Origin: Sphingomonas sp. 1F27F7B
Lineage (GTDB): Bacteria; Pseudomonadota; Alphaproteobacteria; Sphingomonadales; Sphingomonadaceae
DNA length: 64,000 nucleotides
Reading direction: 5' to 3'
Assembly: GCF_005503355.1 (NCBI RefSeq)
Contig: NZ_SCMK01000010.1
Span: forward strand, 101,276 to 165,275
The position numbers and the translations under genes were made by a program. Below are positions 1-7,702 of this stretch, piece by piece. The stretch's first letter is position 1. Every line of letters begins with the position of its first letter. The notes under the pieces were generated by a model that saw only the letters and a list, made by a program, of their open reading frames with translations, ran no database searches and was not told the DNA's origin.

Positions 1-416
1 TGCCAGTCGTCCTCGATCTCGGGGCCGGTGGCGACGGCGAAGCCGAGATCCGCGAAGATCTCCGCCAGCTCGTCCATCACCTGGCTCACCGGATGCACCG
101 AGCCGGGGGCGATGCCGTCCACCGGCAGCGTCATGTCGAGTGTCTCGCTGGCGAGGCGGGCGTCGAGCGTCGCTTTCTCCAGCGCATGCTTCCGCGCGCC
201 CAGCGCCTCGGTCACCGCTTCGCGCAGCCCGTGGATGCGCGGGCCCTGGGCCTGGCGCTCGTCGGGGCTCATGCCGCCCAGCGTCTTGAGCAGGCCGGTC
301 ACCACGCCCTGCTTGCCGAGCGCATGCACACGCACCGCTTCCACGGCGTCGAGCCCTGCGGCGGCTTCGATGGAGCCGAGCAGGTCGGTCCGCAGCTGGT
401 CCAGATCGGTCGTCAT
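1..416 (-). CDS. pheS: Phenylalanine--tRNA ligase alpha subunit, N-terminal part (cut by window edge)
   Basis: PheS charges tRNA-Phe as part of the cytoplasmic alpha2beta2 synthetase. The 138 visible residues are the N-terminal coiled-coil arm (about residues 1-100), including the family stretch GKQGVVTGLLKTLG near residue 34, and the beginning of the catalytic domain (HPVSQ, then GPEIEDDW at the edge). The catalytic core lies outside the window. The ATG at 414-416 is preceded by GAGGA. It lies downstream of rplT in the same direction, the common rpmI-rplT-pheS order, but a strong intrinsic terminator separates them, so pheS needs readthrough or a promoter in the 56 nt between. The call is firm; only completeness is limited. 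Confidence 0.95.
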   Translation of the reverse strand, partial: MTTDLDQLRTDLLGSIEAAAGLDAVEAVRVHALGKQGVVTGLLKTLGGMSPDERQAQGPRIHGLREAVTEALGARKHALEKATLDARLASETLDMTLPVDGIAPGSVHPVSQVMDELAEIFADLGFAVATGPEIEDDW

Positions 417-461
417 CAGATCCTCTTGGGGAAGTTGGGGAAGCCTCTAGCCGTGACGGGC

Positions 462-498
462 ACAAAGAAAAAGGGCGCCGGTGTTGCCACCGGCGCCC
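462..498 (-). terminator. Rho-independent terminator after rplT
   Basis: A perfect 11-bp stem (473-483 with 488-498) with a 4-nt loop is followed on the minus strand by TTTTTCTTTG. It lies 25 nt past the rplT stop and 57 nt before the pheS start, so it ends most rpmI-rplT transcripts or acts as an attenuator ahead of pheS. Confidence 0.9.
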
Positions 499-523
499 CG
501 TTCTCGCGTCTGCGTCAGGTCGC

Positions 524-889
524 TCAGGCGGCCTGGGGCAGAGCCGCCTTCGCCTGCGCGACGATGGCGGTAAAGGCTTCGCCTTCATGCATGGCGATAT
601 CGGCCAGGACCTTGCGGTCCAGCTCGATGCCGGCGAGCTTCAGCCCGTGCATGAACTGCGAATAGGTCAGGCCCTCGGCGCGGACACCGGCGTTGATGCG
701 CTGGATCCACAGACCACGGAAGGTCCGCTTCTTAACCTTGCGGTCGCGATACGCATACTGGCCGGCCTTCTCGACGGCCTGGCGCGCGATGCGAATCGTG
801 TTCTTGCGACGGCCGCGATAGCCCTTCGCCTGCTCAAGAATGTTCTTGTGCTTGGCCTTGGTGGTAACACCACGCTTAACTCGTGCCAT
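524..889 (-). CDS. rplT: 50S ribosomal protein L20
   Basis: L20 binds 23S rRNA early in assembly of the large ribosomal subunit. The 121-residue product has the usual length. It has the very basic N-terminal extension (MARVKRGV, then [20 protein letters not shown]) and the globular domain with LWIQRINAG and [24 protein letters not shown]. It follows rpmI by 14 nt on the same strand and is therefore co-transcribed with it. A strong terminator follows. In other bacteria L20 represses its own operon by binding the leader; I cannot see such a site here with confidence. Confidence 0.99.
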   Translation of the reverse strand: MARVKRGVTTKAKHKNILEQAKGYRGRRKNTIRIARQAVEKAGQYAYRDRKVKKRTFRGLWIQRINAGVRAEGLTYSQFMHGLKLAGIELDRKVLADIAMHEGEAFTAIVAQAKAALPQAA

Positions 890-903
890 TTGTCAGGCCC
901 TCC

Positions 904-1107
904 TTACTTCAGACCGTAGGGCGCCCATGCCTTGATGTGCGCGACATCGGCATCGGCGAGCACGGAGGTGCCGCGGTTCTGGCGGATATACTTGGCGTTG
1001 TGGCTGATCAGCCGGTGGCGCTTGCCAGCCACACCGTGCTTCACCTTGCCGGTGGCGGTGAGCTTGAAGCGCTTCTTCACGCCGCTCTTCGTCTTGAGCT
1101 TGGGCAT
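904..1107 (-). CDS. rpmI: 50S ribosomal protein L35
   Basis: L35 is a small basic protein of the large ribosomal subunit. The 67-residue product starts MPKLKTKSGVKKRFK and carries the family's KHRLISHNAKYIRQNRGT core, ending at the expected length. I chose the ATG at 1105-1107 because it has AAGGAGA a few bases upstream and begins with the conserved MPKLKT; the open frame continues further upstream but that part is not L35. It is the first gene of the rpmI-rplT unit. infC, often upstream in other bacteria, is not here. Confidence 0.98.
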   Translation of the reverse strand: MPKLKTKSGVKKRFKLTATGKVKHGVAGKRHRLISHNAKYIRQNRGTSVLADADVAHIKAWAPYGLK

Positions 1108-1190
1108 TTTCGTCTCCTTGAGTTCGACGATTGCGGACACGCGCGGCAGCCCATTCAGCCGGCGGATCCCTACGATCGCGGAAAGCGGGC

Positions 1191-1219
1191 CCCCTAGCGG
1201 AAACGCCGGCGCAGTGCAA
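1191..1219 (-). promoter_or_regulatory. Candidate promoter for rpmI-rplT
   Basis: On the minus strand TTGCAC (1219-1214) is followed after 17 nt by TAGGGG (1196-1191), about 85 nt before the rpmI ATG. The -35 fits and the -10 is poor, so this is tentative. The rest of the 252-nt gap between rpmI and the phosphatase gene shows nothing else I can name. Confidence 0.3.
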
Positions 1220-1359
1220 CCCGAGTCGGAACCCTTTGGTGCGCCGGGCTCTTTCCTCTCCATGGCCGGTCGATCGGCAGGCCGGCAGCGCAATGCGCGC
1301 ATCCTCTCGCCGCCGACCGGGCGGGCGCGCGCCCGTCGCCTTAACTTTCGAGTCGCAGC

Positions 1360-2154
1360 TCAGTGGCCGTGATCGTGCCCGCGGCAGGCCAGTGCCTCCA
1401 GGATGTCGTCGATCCGCGCCGGATCGCCGGCGGCGACGACTTCGCCGTTGCTTCCGGCATGGAGCGGGTCGCCCTGCCAGTCGCACATCCGGCCGCCCGC
1501 GCCCTCGACGATGGGCACGAGCGCGGCGAAGTCGTGCAGCTTGAGCCCCGCCTCGACGACGATGTCCATCCAGCCGCTGGCGACGCAGCCATAATTATAG
1601 CAGTCGCCGCCCAGCACCGTACTCATCACGGCGGCGTCGAGATGCTCGAAGGCGTGGAGCTGGTCGTCGCCGAACAGCGCCGGCGAGGTGGTCGCGAGGA
1701 TCGCCTGGTCGAGATCGCGGCAGCGCCGCGTCGCGGCGGGCTTGCCGTTGAACAGGGTCGGCCGCCCCGCCACGCCCAGCCAGCGCTCCTTCGTCGCCGG
1801 CTGGTCGATGATGCCGAGCAGCGGCCAGCCGTCGTCGATCAGCGCGATCAGCGTGCCGAAGATCGGTCGACCGGCGATGAAGGCGCGCGTGCCGTCGATC
1901 GGATCGAGCACCCATATGCGCCCGCTCGTTCCTTCGCGCACGCCGAACTCCTCGCCCTGGATGCCGTCCATCGGCCGTTCGGCGATGATCAGCTTGCGCA
2001 TCGCTTCCTCGGCGGCGCGATCGGCGAGCGTGACGGGGGACTGGTCGTCCTTGGCCTCCAGGCCGTGCGCCCCGCGGAAATAGGGGAGGATCGCCGCGCC
2101 TGCCGCATCGGCAAGGCGTTCGGCAAGGGCGATATCGGCTGCGGTAACGGGCAT
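1360..2154 (-). CDS. hisN: Inositol-monophosphatase-family phosphatase (probable histidinol-phosphatase)
   Basis: This cytoplasmic, metal-dependent sugar/alcohol phosphatase has 264 residues. The IMPase signature metal ligands are visible: GEEFG near 67-71, DPIDGT at 84-89, and the C-terminal aspartate in HDFAA near 208. Members of this subgroup in alphaproteobacteria are usually the HisN-type histidinol-phosphatase of histidine synthesis; other members hydrolyse inositol-1-phosphate or similar esters, and sequence reading alone cannot separate them. No other his genes are nearby. The start at 2152-2154 (MPVTAADIALAERLA) gives the normal family N-terminus; an in-frame ATG 42 nt further upstream is unlikely. 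Confidence 0.85.
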   Translation of the reverse strand: MPVTAADIALAERLADAAGAAILPYFRGAHGLEAKDDQSPVTLADRAAEEAMRKLIIAERPMDGIQGEEFGVREGTSGRIWVLDPIDGTRAFIAGRPIFGTLIALIDDGWPLLGIIDQPATKERWLGVAGRPTLFNGKPAATRRCRDLDQAILATTSPALFGDDQLHAFEHLDAAVMSTVLGGDCYNYGCVASGWMDIVVEAGLKLHDFAALVPIVEGAGGRMCDWQGDPLHAGSNGEVVAAGDPARIDDILEALACRGHDHGH

Positions 2155-2220
2155 TCCGCATGCCCTAGCCTCGAGATTTTGACTCGCCAAGGTCACAAAG
2201 CCCTGTCACTCAACCCGCCG

Positions 2221-3285
2221 ATGCGCCGCCGCTTGCTGATTCCGATCGCGTTTCTCGCCGCCACGCCCGCCGCGGCGCAGAGCCTGCGCGCCGTGCCCGC
2301 CCAGCCTGCCTCGGAAGCCGAGGCGCTGCGCGGAGTCGAAGTATTTCTGGTCAATGAAGGCGACGCGCCCGTCACGGATGCCGGCCCGCGCCAGATCGAA
2401 GTCACTGCGGTCGACGGCACGCGCCTCGTGCTCGAGCGGGCGCCGGGCCCGCTGCCCATCGTCGCGCCGCACGGCTTCGCCAAGGCGCGCTACGTGCCGG
2501 TGAGCGTGGCGGGCCGCGCGATGCCGCCCGCGGAGCAGCACGCCGCCGCCGAGATTCCCCAGGGCGAGACCGTGGTGCAGAGTTCGACCGGCAGTTCGGC
2601 CGCGTTCGTCGACCGGTTCGAACCGCACGAGCCGGTCTATGGCGCGTTCGGGCTCAAGGATGCGGGCGGCAAGCTCCAGGTGAGCTTCGCGTTCCGCCCC
2701 TTTGGCGAGAAGGCGCCGCTCAAGCTCGGCAATTTGCGCTTCGCCTATACCCAGACGATGTTCTGGGCGCTCAACCGGCCCTCGGGCCCGTTCCGCTCGA
2801 CCAATTACAGCCCCGAAGTCTATGCCGACATTCCCTTCGGCGAAACCACCAGGGTGGCGCTCGGCTATCGCCATGATTCGAACGGGCGCGGCGTGGCCGA
2901 TTCGGTCGATCTGAACCGCGTGTTCCTGCGTGCCGAGAAGCGCTTCGACCTGGGCGGGGACTGGCATCTCGATATCGCCCCCCAGGCCTGGTTCTATGTC
3001 GGCCGGCTCGGCACGGCGCCTGACGTGAAGGACTATTTCGGCTATACCAGCCTCACCGCCGCGATCGGCCAGCAGGACGGATTGAAGCTGTCGCTCACCG
3101 GCCGCGGCAGTTTCGAGACGGGCAAGGGCGCGGCCGAATTGTTCGTCTCCTATCCCCTGGCCCGGATTGCCAAGGGCGTTGGCTTCTATATCTTCGGCCA
3201 GGCCTTCACCGGCTATGGCGAGGCACTGGACGACTATCGCAGGAACGACACCCACGCCCGGATCGGCATCGCGCTGACGCGCTAG
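2221..3285 (+). CDS. pldA: Outer-membrane phospholipase A (OMPLA/PldA family)
   Basis: OMPLA is a 12-strand outer-membrane barrel that hydrolyses phospholipids misplaced in the outer leaflet. The 354-residue product has a signal peptide ending in AAAQ near residue 20 and an N-terminal extension of roughly 130 residues before the barrel, longer than in E. coli. The catalytic triad keeps exact spacing: H218 and S220 in YRHDSNG and N232 in DLNR, matching the His/Ser at +2/Asn at +14 pattern of the E. coli enzyme. It is divergent from the hisN-like gene and followed after 30 nt by a peroxiredoxin on the same strand, possibly co-transcribed. Confidence 0.88.
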   Translation: MRRRLLIPIAFLAATPAAAQSLRAVPAQPASEAEALRGVEVFLVNEGDAPVTDAGPRQIEVTAVDGTRLVLERAPGPLPIVAPHGFAKARYVPVSVAGRAMPPAEQHAAAEIPQGETVVQSSTGSSAAFVDRFEPHEPVYGAFGLKDAGGKLQVSFAFRPFGEKAPLKLGNLRFAYTQTMFWALNRPSGPFRSTNYSPEVYADIPFGETTRVALGYRHDSNGRGVADSVDLNRVFLRAEKRFDLGGDWHLDIAPQAWFYVGRLGTAPDVKDYFGYTSLTAAIGQQDGLKLSLTGRGSFETGKGAAELFVSYPLARIAKGVGFYIFGQAFTGYGEALDDYRRNDTHARIGIALTR

Positions 3286-3315
3286 CCGCCGGCAAGGAGA
3301 TTCAGGAGGATCGCC

Positions 3316-3864
3316 ATGCGTAAATTGCTGATCGCCGCCGCTGCCGCTCTGTCGCTTGTTCTGCCGGCCACCGCCGCGCTCAAGACGGGCGAGCGCGCGC
3401 CGGATTTCACTGCACCGGGCGCGATGGCGGGCAAGCCGTTCACCGTCAATCTCAAGGCCGCGCTGAGGAAGGGCCCGGTCGTCCTCTATTTCTTCCCCGC
3501 TGCCTTCACCGAGGGCTGCAACGCCGAAGCCCATGCCTTTGCCGAGGCGCTGCCCGATTTCCAGAAGGCCGGCGCCAGCGTGATCGGGATGACGGCGGGC
3601 AATATCGACAAGCTCGAGGCCTTTTCGGCGGAGAAGTGCGCCGGCAAGTTCGCCGTCGCCGCGGCCAGCCCCGAGATCATCAGGAATTACGACGTGGCGC
3701 TCACCCGGCCCGACGGCACCGCCACGAAGATCACCAGCCGCACCTCCTATGTGATCGCGCCGGACGGCAAGGTGCTTTTCGTCCATTCGGACATGAGCCC
3801 GGCGGGGCATATCCGGCTCTCGCTGGAAGCGGTCCAGAAATACCGGGCCGCGCACAGGCGCTGA
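3316..3864 (+). CDS. Exported AhpC/TSA-family peroxiredoxin
   Basis: A thiol peroxidase of the AhpC/TSA fold with a signal peptide (residues 1-20, LVLPATAA), so it acts in the periplasm. The 182-residue protein has the thioredoxin-like segment ALRKGPVVLYFFPAAFTEGC with the candidate peroxidatic cysteine at C68 and a second cysteine at C108, arranged as in BCP-type atypical 2-Cys enzymes. The usual PxxxTxxC reads PAAFTEGC here. GGAGG lies just before the ATG. Its position 30 nt after the phospholipase gene suggests one transcript for envelope lipid maintenance and peroxide removal; that link is inference. Confidence 0.85.
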   Translation: MRKLLIAAAAALSLVLPATAALKTGERAPDFTAPGAMAGKPFTVNLKAALRKGPVVLYFFPAAFTEGCNAEAHAFAEALPDFQKAGASVIGMTAGNIDKLEAFSAEKCAGKFAVAAASPEIIRNYDVALTRPDGTATKITSRTSYVIAPDGKVLFVHSDMSPAGHIRLSLEAVQKYRAAHRR

Positions 3865-4000
3865 TCGCCGGCGCCGGCATTTTCACGACTCCGCAAGCTT
3901 TGCTCACCGGATATTAGCAGTTGGGCCCTAGTCTGCGCGACAGGGCGGTGTTGCGGGACGGCATCGTCAGGACCAATTTTCTGATGAGGAACTGACGCAG

Positions 4001-5020
4001 ATGGTCGCGGCCAAGGCCGTTCGGATGGCAAGCGGTTCCCAAGCCGCACGCAGCCTGTACGACCGTATCGGAGAGTTTCTGATAGACCAGCGGCTGGATC
4101 CCGATCCGGCCAATTATGCGTTCGCCTATCAGCTCCTCGCCAACCCCGACGGCCCGCTTGCCCGGGCGGTGCACGTGCTGACCGACGGCGGCGTCCGCCT
4201 CACCCGGCGCGACATCGAGGCGCTGGGCTGCGACACGCAGCCGGTTGCCGGCACACCCACCGCGGTGATCGAGAAGGCCCAGGGCCTGGTCGCCCAGACC
4301 CAGATGCAAGTCGAGGGCTTCCAGGATATGGTCACCGCGATGCGTGCCGAGACCAAGGATTTCGGCCGCGACCTGGCGGCCAGCGCCCAGGCGATGCGCA
4401 GCTCGGGCGGCGATGATCTCGAGATCAGCCGCATCACCGCGACGATGCTCGAGCGCGTCCGCAACGCCGAAGCGCGGCTCGAGACGGCCAATCGCGAAGC
4501 CAGCGAGTTGCGGACCAAGCTGGAGGAAGCGCGCGACAATGCCCGCCGCGATCCGCTCACGGGCCTGCCCAATCGCCGCGCCTTCGAGGAGGCCTATGCC
4601 GCCCAGGCCTCGGCCGGTGCGCGGATCTGCATGGCCGTGTGCGATGTCGATCACTTCAAGTCGGTCAACGACCGGTTCGGCCATGTCGTCGGCGACCGCG
4701 TGCTCAAGGCGCTCGGCGAGGCGCTGTCCGACACCTGCAAGAGCCATCTCGTCGCCCGCTATGGCGGCGAGGAGTTCGTGGTCCTGTTCACCGGCCTCGA
4801 CCTGAGGGCCGCGCGCGAAGTGCTGGACCGCGCCCGCCTCGCCGTCTCCGCCAAACGCTATCGCCTGCGCGAGACCGACGCCCCGCTGGGCGAGATCACT
4901 TTCTCCGCCGGCCTCAGCCCGGCGGCGCAGGGCGAAGTGTTCGGCACGGTGTTCCACCGGGCCGATCAGCTCTGCTACGCCGCCAAGAATGGTGGCCGGA
5001 ACTGCATCCGTATCGACTGA
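4001..5020 (+). CDS. GGDEF-domain diguanylate cyclase, soluble
   Basis: It makes cyclic di-GMP from two GTP. The 339-residue protein has no membrane segment. Residues 1-90 form a helical N-terminal region, 90-170 are predicted coiled coil (many E/R/A heptads), and from about 178 a full GGDEF domain follows: DPLTGLPNRRAF, the metal-binding DVDHFKSVND, and the active loop RYGGEEF near 253-259. No RxxD inhibitory site is evident directly before it, and there is no EAL domain. ATG at 4001 has GAGGAAC upstream. A 17-nt palindrome (5028-5044, CGGACAG/CTGTCCG arms) right after the stop could be a weak terminator. Confidence 0.9.
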   Translation: MVAAKAVRMASGSQAARSLYDRIGEFLIDQRLDPDPANYAFAYQLLANPDGPLARAVHVLTDGGVRLTRRDIEALGCDTQPVAGTPTAVIEKAQGLVAQTQMQVEGFQDMVTAMRAETKDFGRDLAASAQAMRSSGGDDLEISRITATMLERVRNAEARLETANREASELRTKLEEARDNARRDPLTGLPNRRAFEEAYAAQASAGARICMAVCDVDHFKSVNDRFGHVVGDRVLKALGEALSDTCKSHLVARYGGEEFVVLFTGLDLRAAREVLDRARLAVSAKRYRLRETDAPLGEITFSAGLSPAAQGEVFGTVFHRADQLCYAAKNGGRNCIRID

Positions 5021-5051
5021 CCGGAAACGGACAGTGACTGTCCGCCTTTGA

Positions 5052-5090
5052 TTGGGAAATTACACCATAGCTTGGTGTGAAACTTCCCAA
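5052..5090 (+). promoter_or_regulatory. Nested inverted repeat, candidate enhancer site for a sigma-54 activator
   Basis: Outer arms TTGGGAA (5052-5058) and TTCCCAA (5084-5090) enclose inner arms ACACCA (5062-5067) and TGGTGT (5073-5078). Its centre lies about 98 nt upstream of the predicted start of the sigma-54 promoter, the usual distance for an enhancer-binding protein. Which activator binds is unknown. Confidence 0.5.
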
Positions 5091-5141
5091 CTGCGCGTAA
5101 CTTTCTAACGCGCCCGTAGTAAAATCAATCACTTAGAAAAC

Positions 5142-5157
5142 TGGCACGCTCCCTGCA
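5142..5157 (+). promoter_or_regulatory. Sigma-54 (RpoN) promoter, -24/-12
   Basis: TGGCACGCTCCCTGCA matches the RpoN consensus TGGCACG-N4-TTGCW at all but one position. The invariant GG and GC are separated by exactly 10 nt. Transcription would begin near 5168, about 50 nt before the first tiny ORF. Confidence 0.75.
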
Positions 5158-5218
5158 ATTCATCTGGCATCGGCAACGCCGGATGGTCCGGCAGCCGAAC
5201 ATACAGGGAGTAACTACC

Positions 5219-5326
5219 ATGGCCGTTCGTATCAGCTCGTTCCAGCACAGCGTCGCCGTCGTCGGTGCCGTCGTTCTCACCTATGCCATCGTGCTCTTCT
5301 CGTCGCCCGTGGTTCCGATCGCGTGA
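5219..5326 (+). CDS. Tiny membrane protein, 35 residues, unknown function
   Basis: I do not recognise this protein. It encodes 35 residues, with a short N-terminal part containing R, Q and H followed by one hydrophobic span (about residues 12-31, VAVVGAVVLTYAIVLFSSPV) and a VPIA end. ATG is preceded by AGGGAG at good spacing, and the gene follows a sigma-54 promoter by roughly 60 nt. A second tiny gene follows 39 nt later, also with a strong ribosome site, so the two appear to form an RpoN-driven unit. It resembles a small single-pass inner-membrane protein; it could be a regulator or toxin-like peptide, which is speculation. Confidence 0.6.
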   Translation: MAVRISSFQHSVAVVGAVVLTYAIVLFSSPVVPIA

Positions 5327-5365
5327 CCCGCAGCGACCCCAACGGAACGGAGAGGATAAATAAGC

Positions 5366-5461
5366 ATGACGCGTAGCCTGATGATCGGTGCGGCATCGTT
5401 CGCCATCACCGCAATGACGATCGCCACGGTCGGCCTGCAGGGTTTCAACCACTTCGGCTGA
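5366..5461 (+). CDS. Tiny membrane protein, 31 residues, unknown function
   Basis: I do not recognise this protein. Its 31 residues start MTRSLMIGAASFAITAMTIA, with one predicted membrane span (about 5-24) and the short tail LQGFNHFG. The ribosome site GGAGAGGA lies about 10 nt upstream of the ATG. It is the second gene of the sigma-54 unit. A GC-rich palindrome, GACCGCCCGGCGGTC at 5471-5485, sits 9 nt past the stop and could be a transcript-end hairpin, though it has no T-run. Confidence 0.55.
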   Translation: MTRSLMIGAASFAITAMTIATVGLQGFNHFG

Positions 5462-5851
5462 GCCCTGCCGGACCGCCCGGCGGTCACCCCGGCGGAACCC
5501 CGGCCCGCCTTACGGTTCCCAAGGCATTCCAGGAGGATGCCCCCAAGACGGAACCCGCCGAGAGGATCCATGAAGACGCGCTGCCCCGGACATGAGGGCG
5601 CGCCCGGCAGACACCCCGACCGCGTGACGGGCCCGGTGCTCCACCCAAGGGAGAACGGCTGAATCGCGTGGAGGAGCGCGACTGCGGAAGCCTGGGAAAT
5701 TTGGGCCAAGGCGCCCCGTTCTCCGGCCTCGCGCGGGTTCCTGCGGCGGCGGCCGACGAAAAGGGGAAGGAAGGCCCGCATCCACCAGCATGGAGCAGGT
5801 GAGCAACTTCCACCCGCCGACCGGCTTCGCCAGCCAGGGCCCGATCGGCGA
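5462..5851. other. 390-nt gap without a confident gene
   Basis: After the hairpin at 5471-5485 a second short dyad occurs (GGAACC/GGTTCC arms, about 5495-5520). Beyond that I see only GC-rich sequence. Short frames such as one at 5570 (30 codons) have a passable ribosome site but proline/arginine-rich, unprotein-like translations. Confidence 0.5.
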
Positions 5852-6466
5852 TCAGACGGCGACCCCGGCGCCTGCCGGCCTGGCCGGAGCCTCCTCGCCT
5901 CGCGAATAGGTGCCGGTGAGCAACCCGGCGGCGATCACCCGGCCCTCCATCGCGCGCAGGATCGCGCCGCGCCCGGGATTCCCACCGGGATCCTCCCCCT
6001 CGCTCAATGCGAAGAGCTGGAAAGCGTAATTGTGCTCGCCATGCCCGTTGGGCGGATCGGGCGGCAGCCAGCCCTCGACGAAGCGGCTGTTGCGGCCGAC
6101 ATCCTCGCCGTCCGGGCCGCTCCCGTCGTCAGGCGCGATGTCGCCTTCCTTGAGGTCGCCGTCGAGCGGCAGGCCCCAGACGATCGCATGCACCACCGGC
6201 TGCGGCGTCGGCGCATCGGGATCCTCGACGATCAGCACCAGCCGCGCGGTGCCTTCGGGCACCCCCGTCCAGAAAAGCGGGGGCGAGATGCCCTCGCCGT
6301 CGGCGGTGAAGCGATCGGGCAACCTTGCGCCGTTCGCGAAGGCCGGGCTGGCGAGATGGATCACGCCCTCGCCGGCCAGCTCCGGCCGCACGATCGCCAG
6401 CTTGTCGGCTCCGGCACGAAAGGGGCTCAGCGCCTTGCCGAGCCAATGGGGAAGATGTTCGAGCAT
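5852..6466 (-). CDS. YbhB/YbcL-family (PEBP-like) protein
   Basis: A member of the phosphatidylethanolamine-binding-protein fold, whose bacterial members (YbhB, YbcL) are small ligand-binding proteins of uncertain role. The 204-residue product shows the family core: ISPPLFWTGVPEGT, LVLIVEDPDAP, VVHAIVWGLP and the glycine-rich segment GRNSRFVEGWLPPDPPNGHGEHNYAFQLFAL. There is no signal peptide; the N-terminus MLEHLPHWLGKALSP is typical of the cytoplasmic subgroup. It lies downstream of the broken DUF4279 gene and the GST gene on the same strand and is probably the last gene of that run. Confidence 0.9.
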   Translation of the reverse strand: MLEHLPHWLGKALSPFRAGADKLAIVRPELAGEGVIHLASPAFANGARLPDRFTADGEGISPPLFWTGVPEGTARLVLIVEDPDAPTPQPVVHAIVWGLPLDGDLKEGDIAPDDGSGPDGEDVGRNSRFVEGWLPPDPPNGHGEHNYAFQLFALSEGEDPGGNPGRGAILRAMEGRVIAAGLLTGTYSRGEEAPARPAGAGVAV

Positions 6467-6538
6467 GGCTATCCCGGTGGCGGCCCGATCGGAATGATCG
6501 GGTCCTGGCCGGAAAAGCGCATGGGGGCGCCGGGAGTT

Positions 6539-6945
6539 TCATTCGCCCGCGCCGGTCGCGGCATAGTTGTCCAAATCGATGTACAGCCCGCGTTCCGCGA
6601 GCGCGGCGAGGGTGTCCGCTTCCAGCCGCATCCCCTCATTCCATTCGGCCAGGAAGAGTCCCGCGAAGATCCTGCCGCCGAACCGTGCGGAAAGGGCACG
6701 CCAGGCATCGAAATCGCGAGTCAGCGGCGCCGGCAATGCCCGAATCTGACCGTCCAGATCGCCGGGCGAGCAACGCTCGGCCCGGATGCGCCACGAGCCG
6801 GTGGGGCACCGAGCGAAGTATGCCAGATGCCGCCCTTGCGGACGCCGACGGTCGGCAAGCTGCCCAGCCCCGCGGTCAGTTCCTCCGGATCGAGATCGTC
6901 TCCGTAGAAGCCAAGTGTCGCGGCGGACTGGTGCAACTCTCCCAC
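6539..6945 (-). pseudogene. DUF4279-type protein split by a one-base frameshift
   Basis: The first frame (GTG at 6943-6945) reads MGELHQSAATLGFYGDDLDP, then SLPTVGVRKGGIWHTSLGAP, like the start of DUF4279 proteins. The second frame continues the same protein as TGSWRIRAERC, then LDGQIRALPAPL, ending YIDLDNYAATGAGE at 6539. The frames join if one G is restored in the run 6803-6806 (plus strand), giving SLGAPTGSWRI, so a single-base deletion in a homopolymer splits an otherwise complete gene of about 135 codons. The GTG start shares one base with the stop of the upstream GST gene, indicating coupled translation. Whether the frameshift is real or a base-calling error cannot be told from the sequence. 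Confidence 0.7.
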
Positions 6946-7616
6946 TAGAGGTCGAGCTTCTCGTAATCGGCGGGCGGCGGGATGCCTTCCATCCGTTCGC
7001 TCAGCAGTGGGCGGAAGCTCGGGCGGCTCTTCATGCGGATGTACCAGCCCTTGGCCTGCTCGTGGCTCTTCCAGTCGATCCCGCCCAGATAATCGGCGAT
7101 CGAGATCTGCGCCGCCGCCGCGAGATCGGCGAGGCTCATCGTCGGGCCCGCCAGCCAGGTGCGGTGATCGAGCAGATAGTCGATATAGTCGAGATGGTTG
7201 ACCGCCGCCTTCATCGCATTGCGCAGCGCCTGGCCGTCGGGCGACTGCTTGTAGACGATGCGCTTCAGCATCCGTTCGTGGAGCAGGGGCGCCGTGATCT
7301 CGGCATAGAAATTGGTGTCGAACCAGATCGCCAGGCGGCGGATCTCGGCGCGATCGGTGGCGGTGCCGTTGAGCATCGGCGCCTTGTTCACCGTTTCCTC
7401 GAAGAACTCGCAGATCACCTGCGAATCGATCAACGTCACGCCGCGCTCGTCATCGACCATCACCGGCACCTGGCCGGTGGGGTTCAGATCGAGGAACTCG
7501 TCGCGCCGCAGCCAGGGCGATTCGCGCACGGGTTCATAGCCCACGCCTTTCTCGCCCAGCAGCAGCCGGACCTTGCGCGAGAAGGGACAGAGCGGGAATT
7601 GGTAAAGCTGCCACAT
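6945..7616 (-). CDS. fzlA: Glutathione-S-transferase-fold protein, probable FtsZ-binding FzlA
   Basis: The 223-residue protein has a thioredoxin-like N-terminal GST domain (LYQFPLCPFSRKVRLLLGEKG, then NPTGQVPVMVDD and IDSQVICEF) and a helical C-terminal domain ending SRPSFRPLL and ADYEKLDL. In Caulobacter the GST-like protein FzlA binds FtsZ through a tryptophan near residue 38 and an aspartate near 227. Here W35 (ESPWLRR) and D222 (penultimate residue) sit at matching places, so I infer FzlA rather than a detoxifying GST. It is the first gene of a minus-strand run with the DUF4279 and PEBP genes. Confidence 0.7.
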   Translation of the reverse strand: MWQLYQFPLCPFSRKVRLLLGEKGVGYEPVRESPWLRRDEFLDLNPTGQVPVMVDDERGVTLIDSQVICEFFEETVNKAPMLNGTATDRAEIRRLAIWFDTNFYAEITAPLLHERMLKRIVYKQSPDGQALRNAMKAAVNHLDYIDYLLDHRTWLAGPTMSLADLAAAAQISIADYLGGIDWKSHEQAKGWYIRMKSRPSFRPLLSERMEGIPPPADYEKLDL

Positions 7617-7702
7617 GGCCTCGCTTTAGGACTCGGGACGCGGCCGCGTAAAGCGCTTGCGGGAATACCGTGCACGCGCGGCGAAGTTGTTGCGCAAGCG
7701 GT

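Noticed and set aside
5570..5662. A third tiny gene behind the sigma-54 pair
   Set aside because: The 30-codon frame has a passable ribosome site but a P/R/G-rich translation without a membrane span, unlike the first two.
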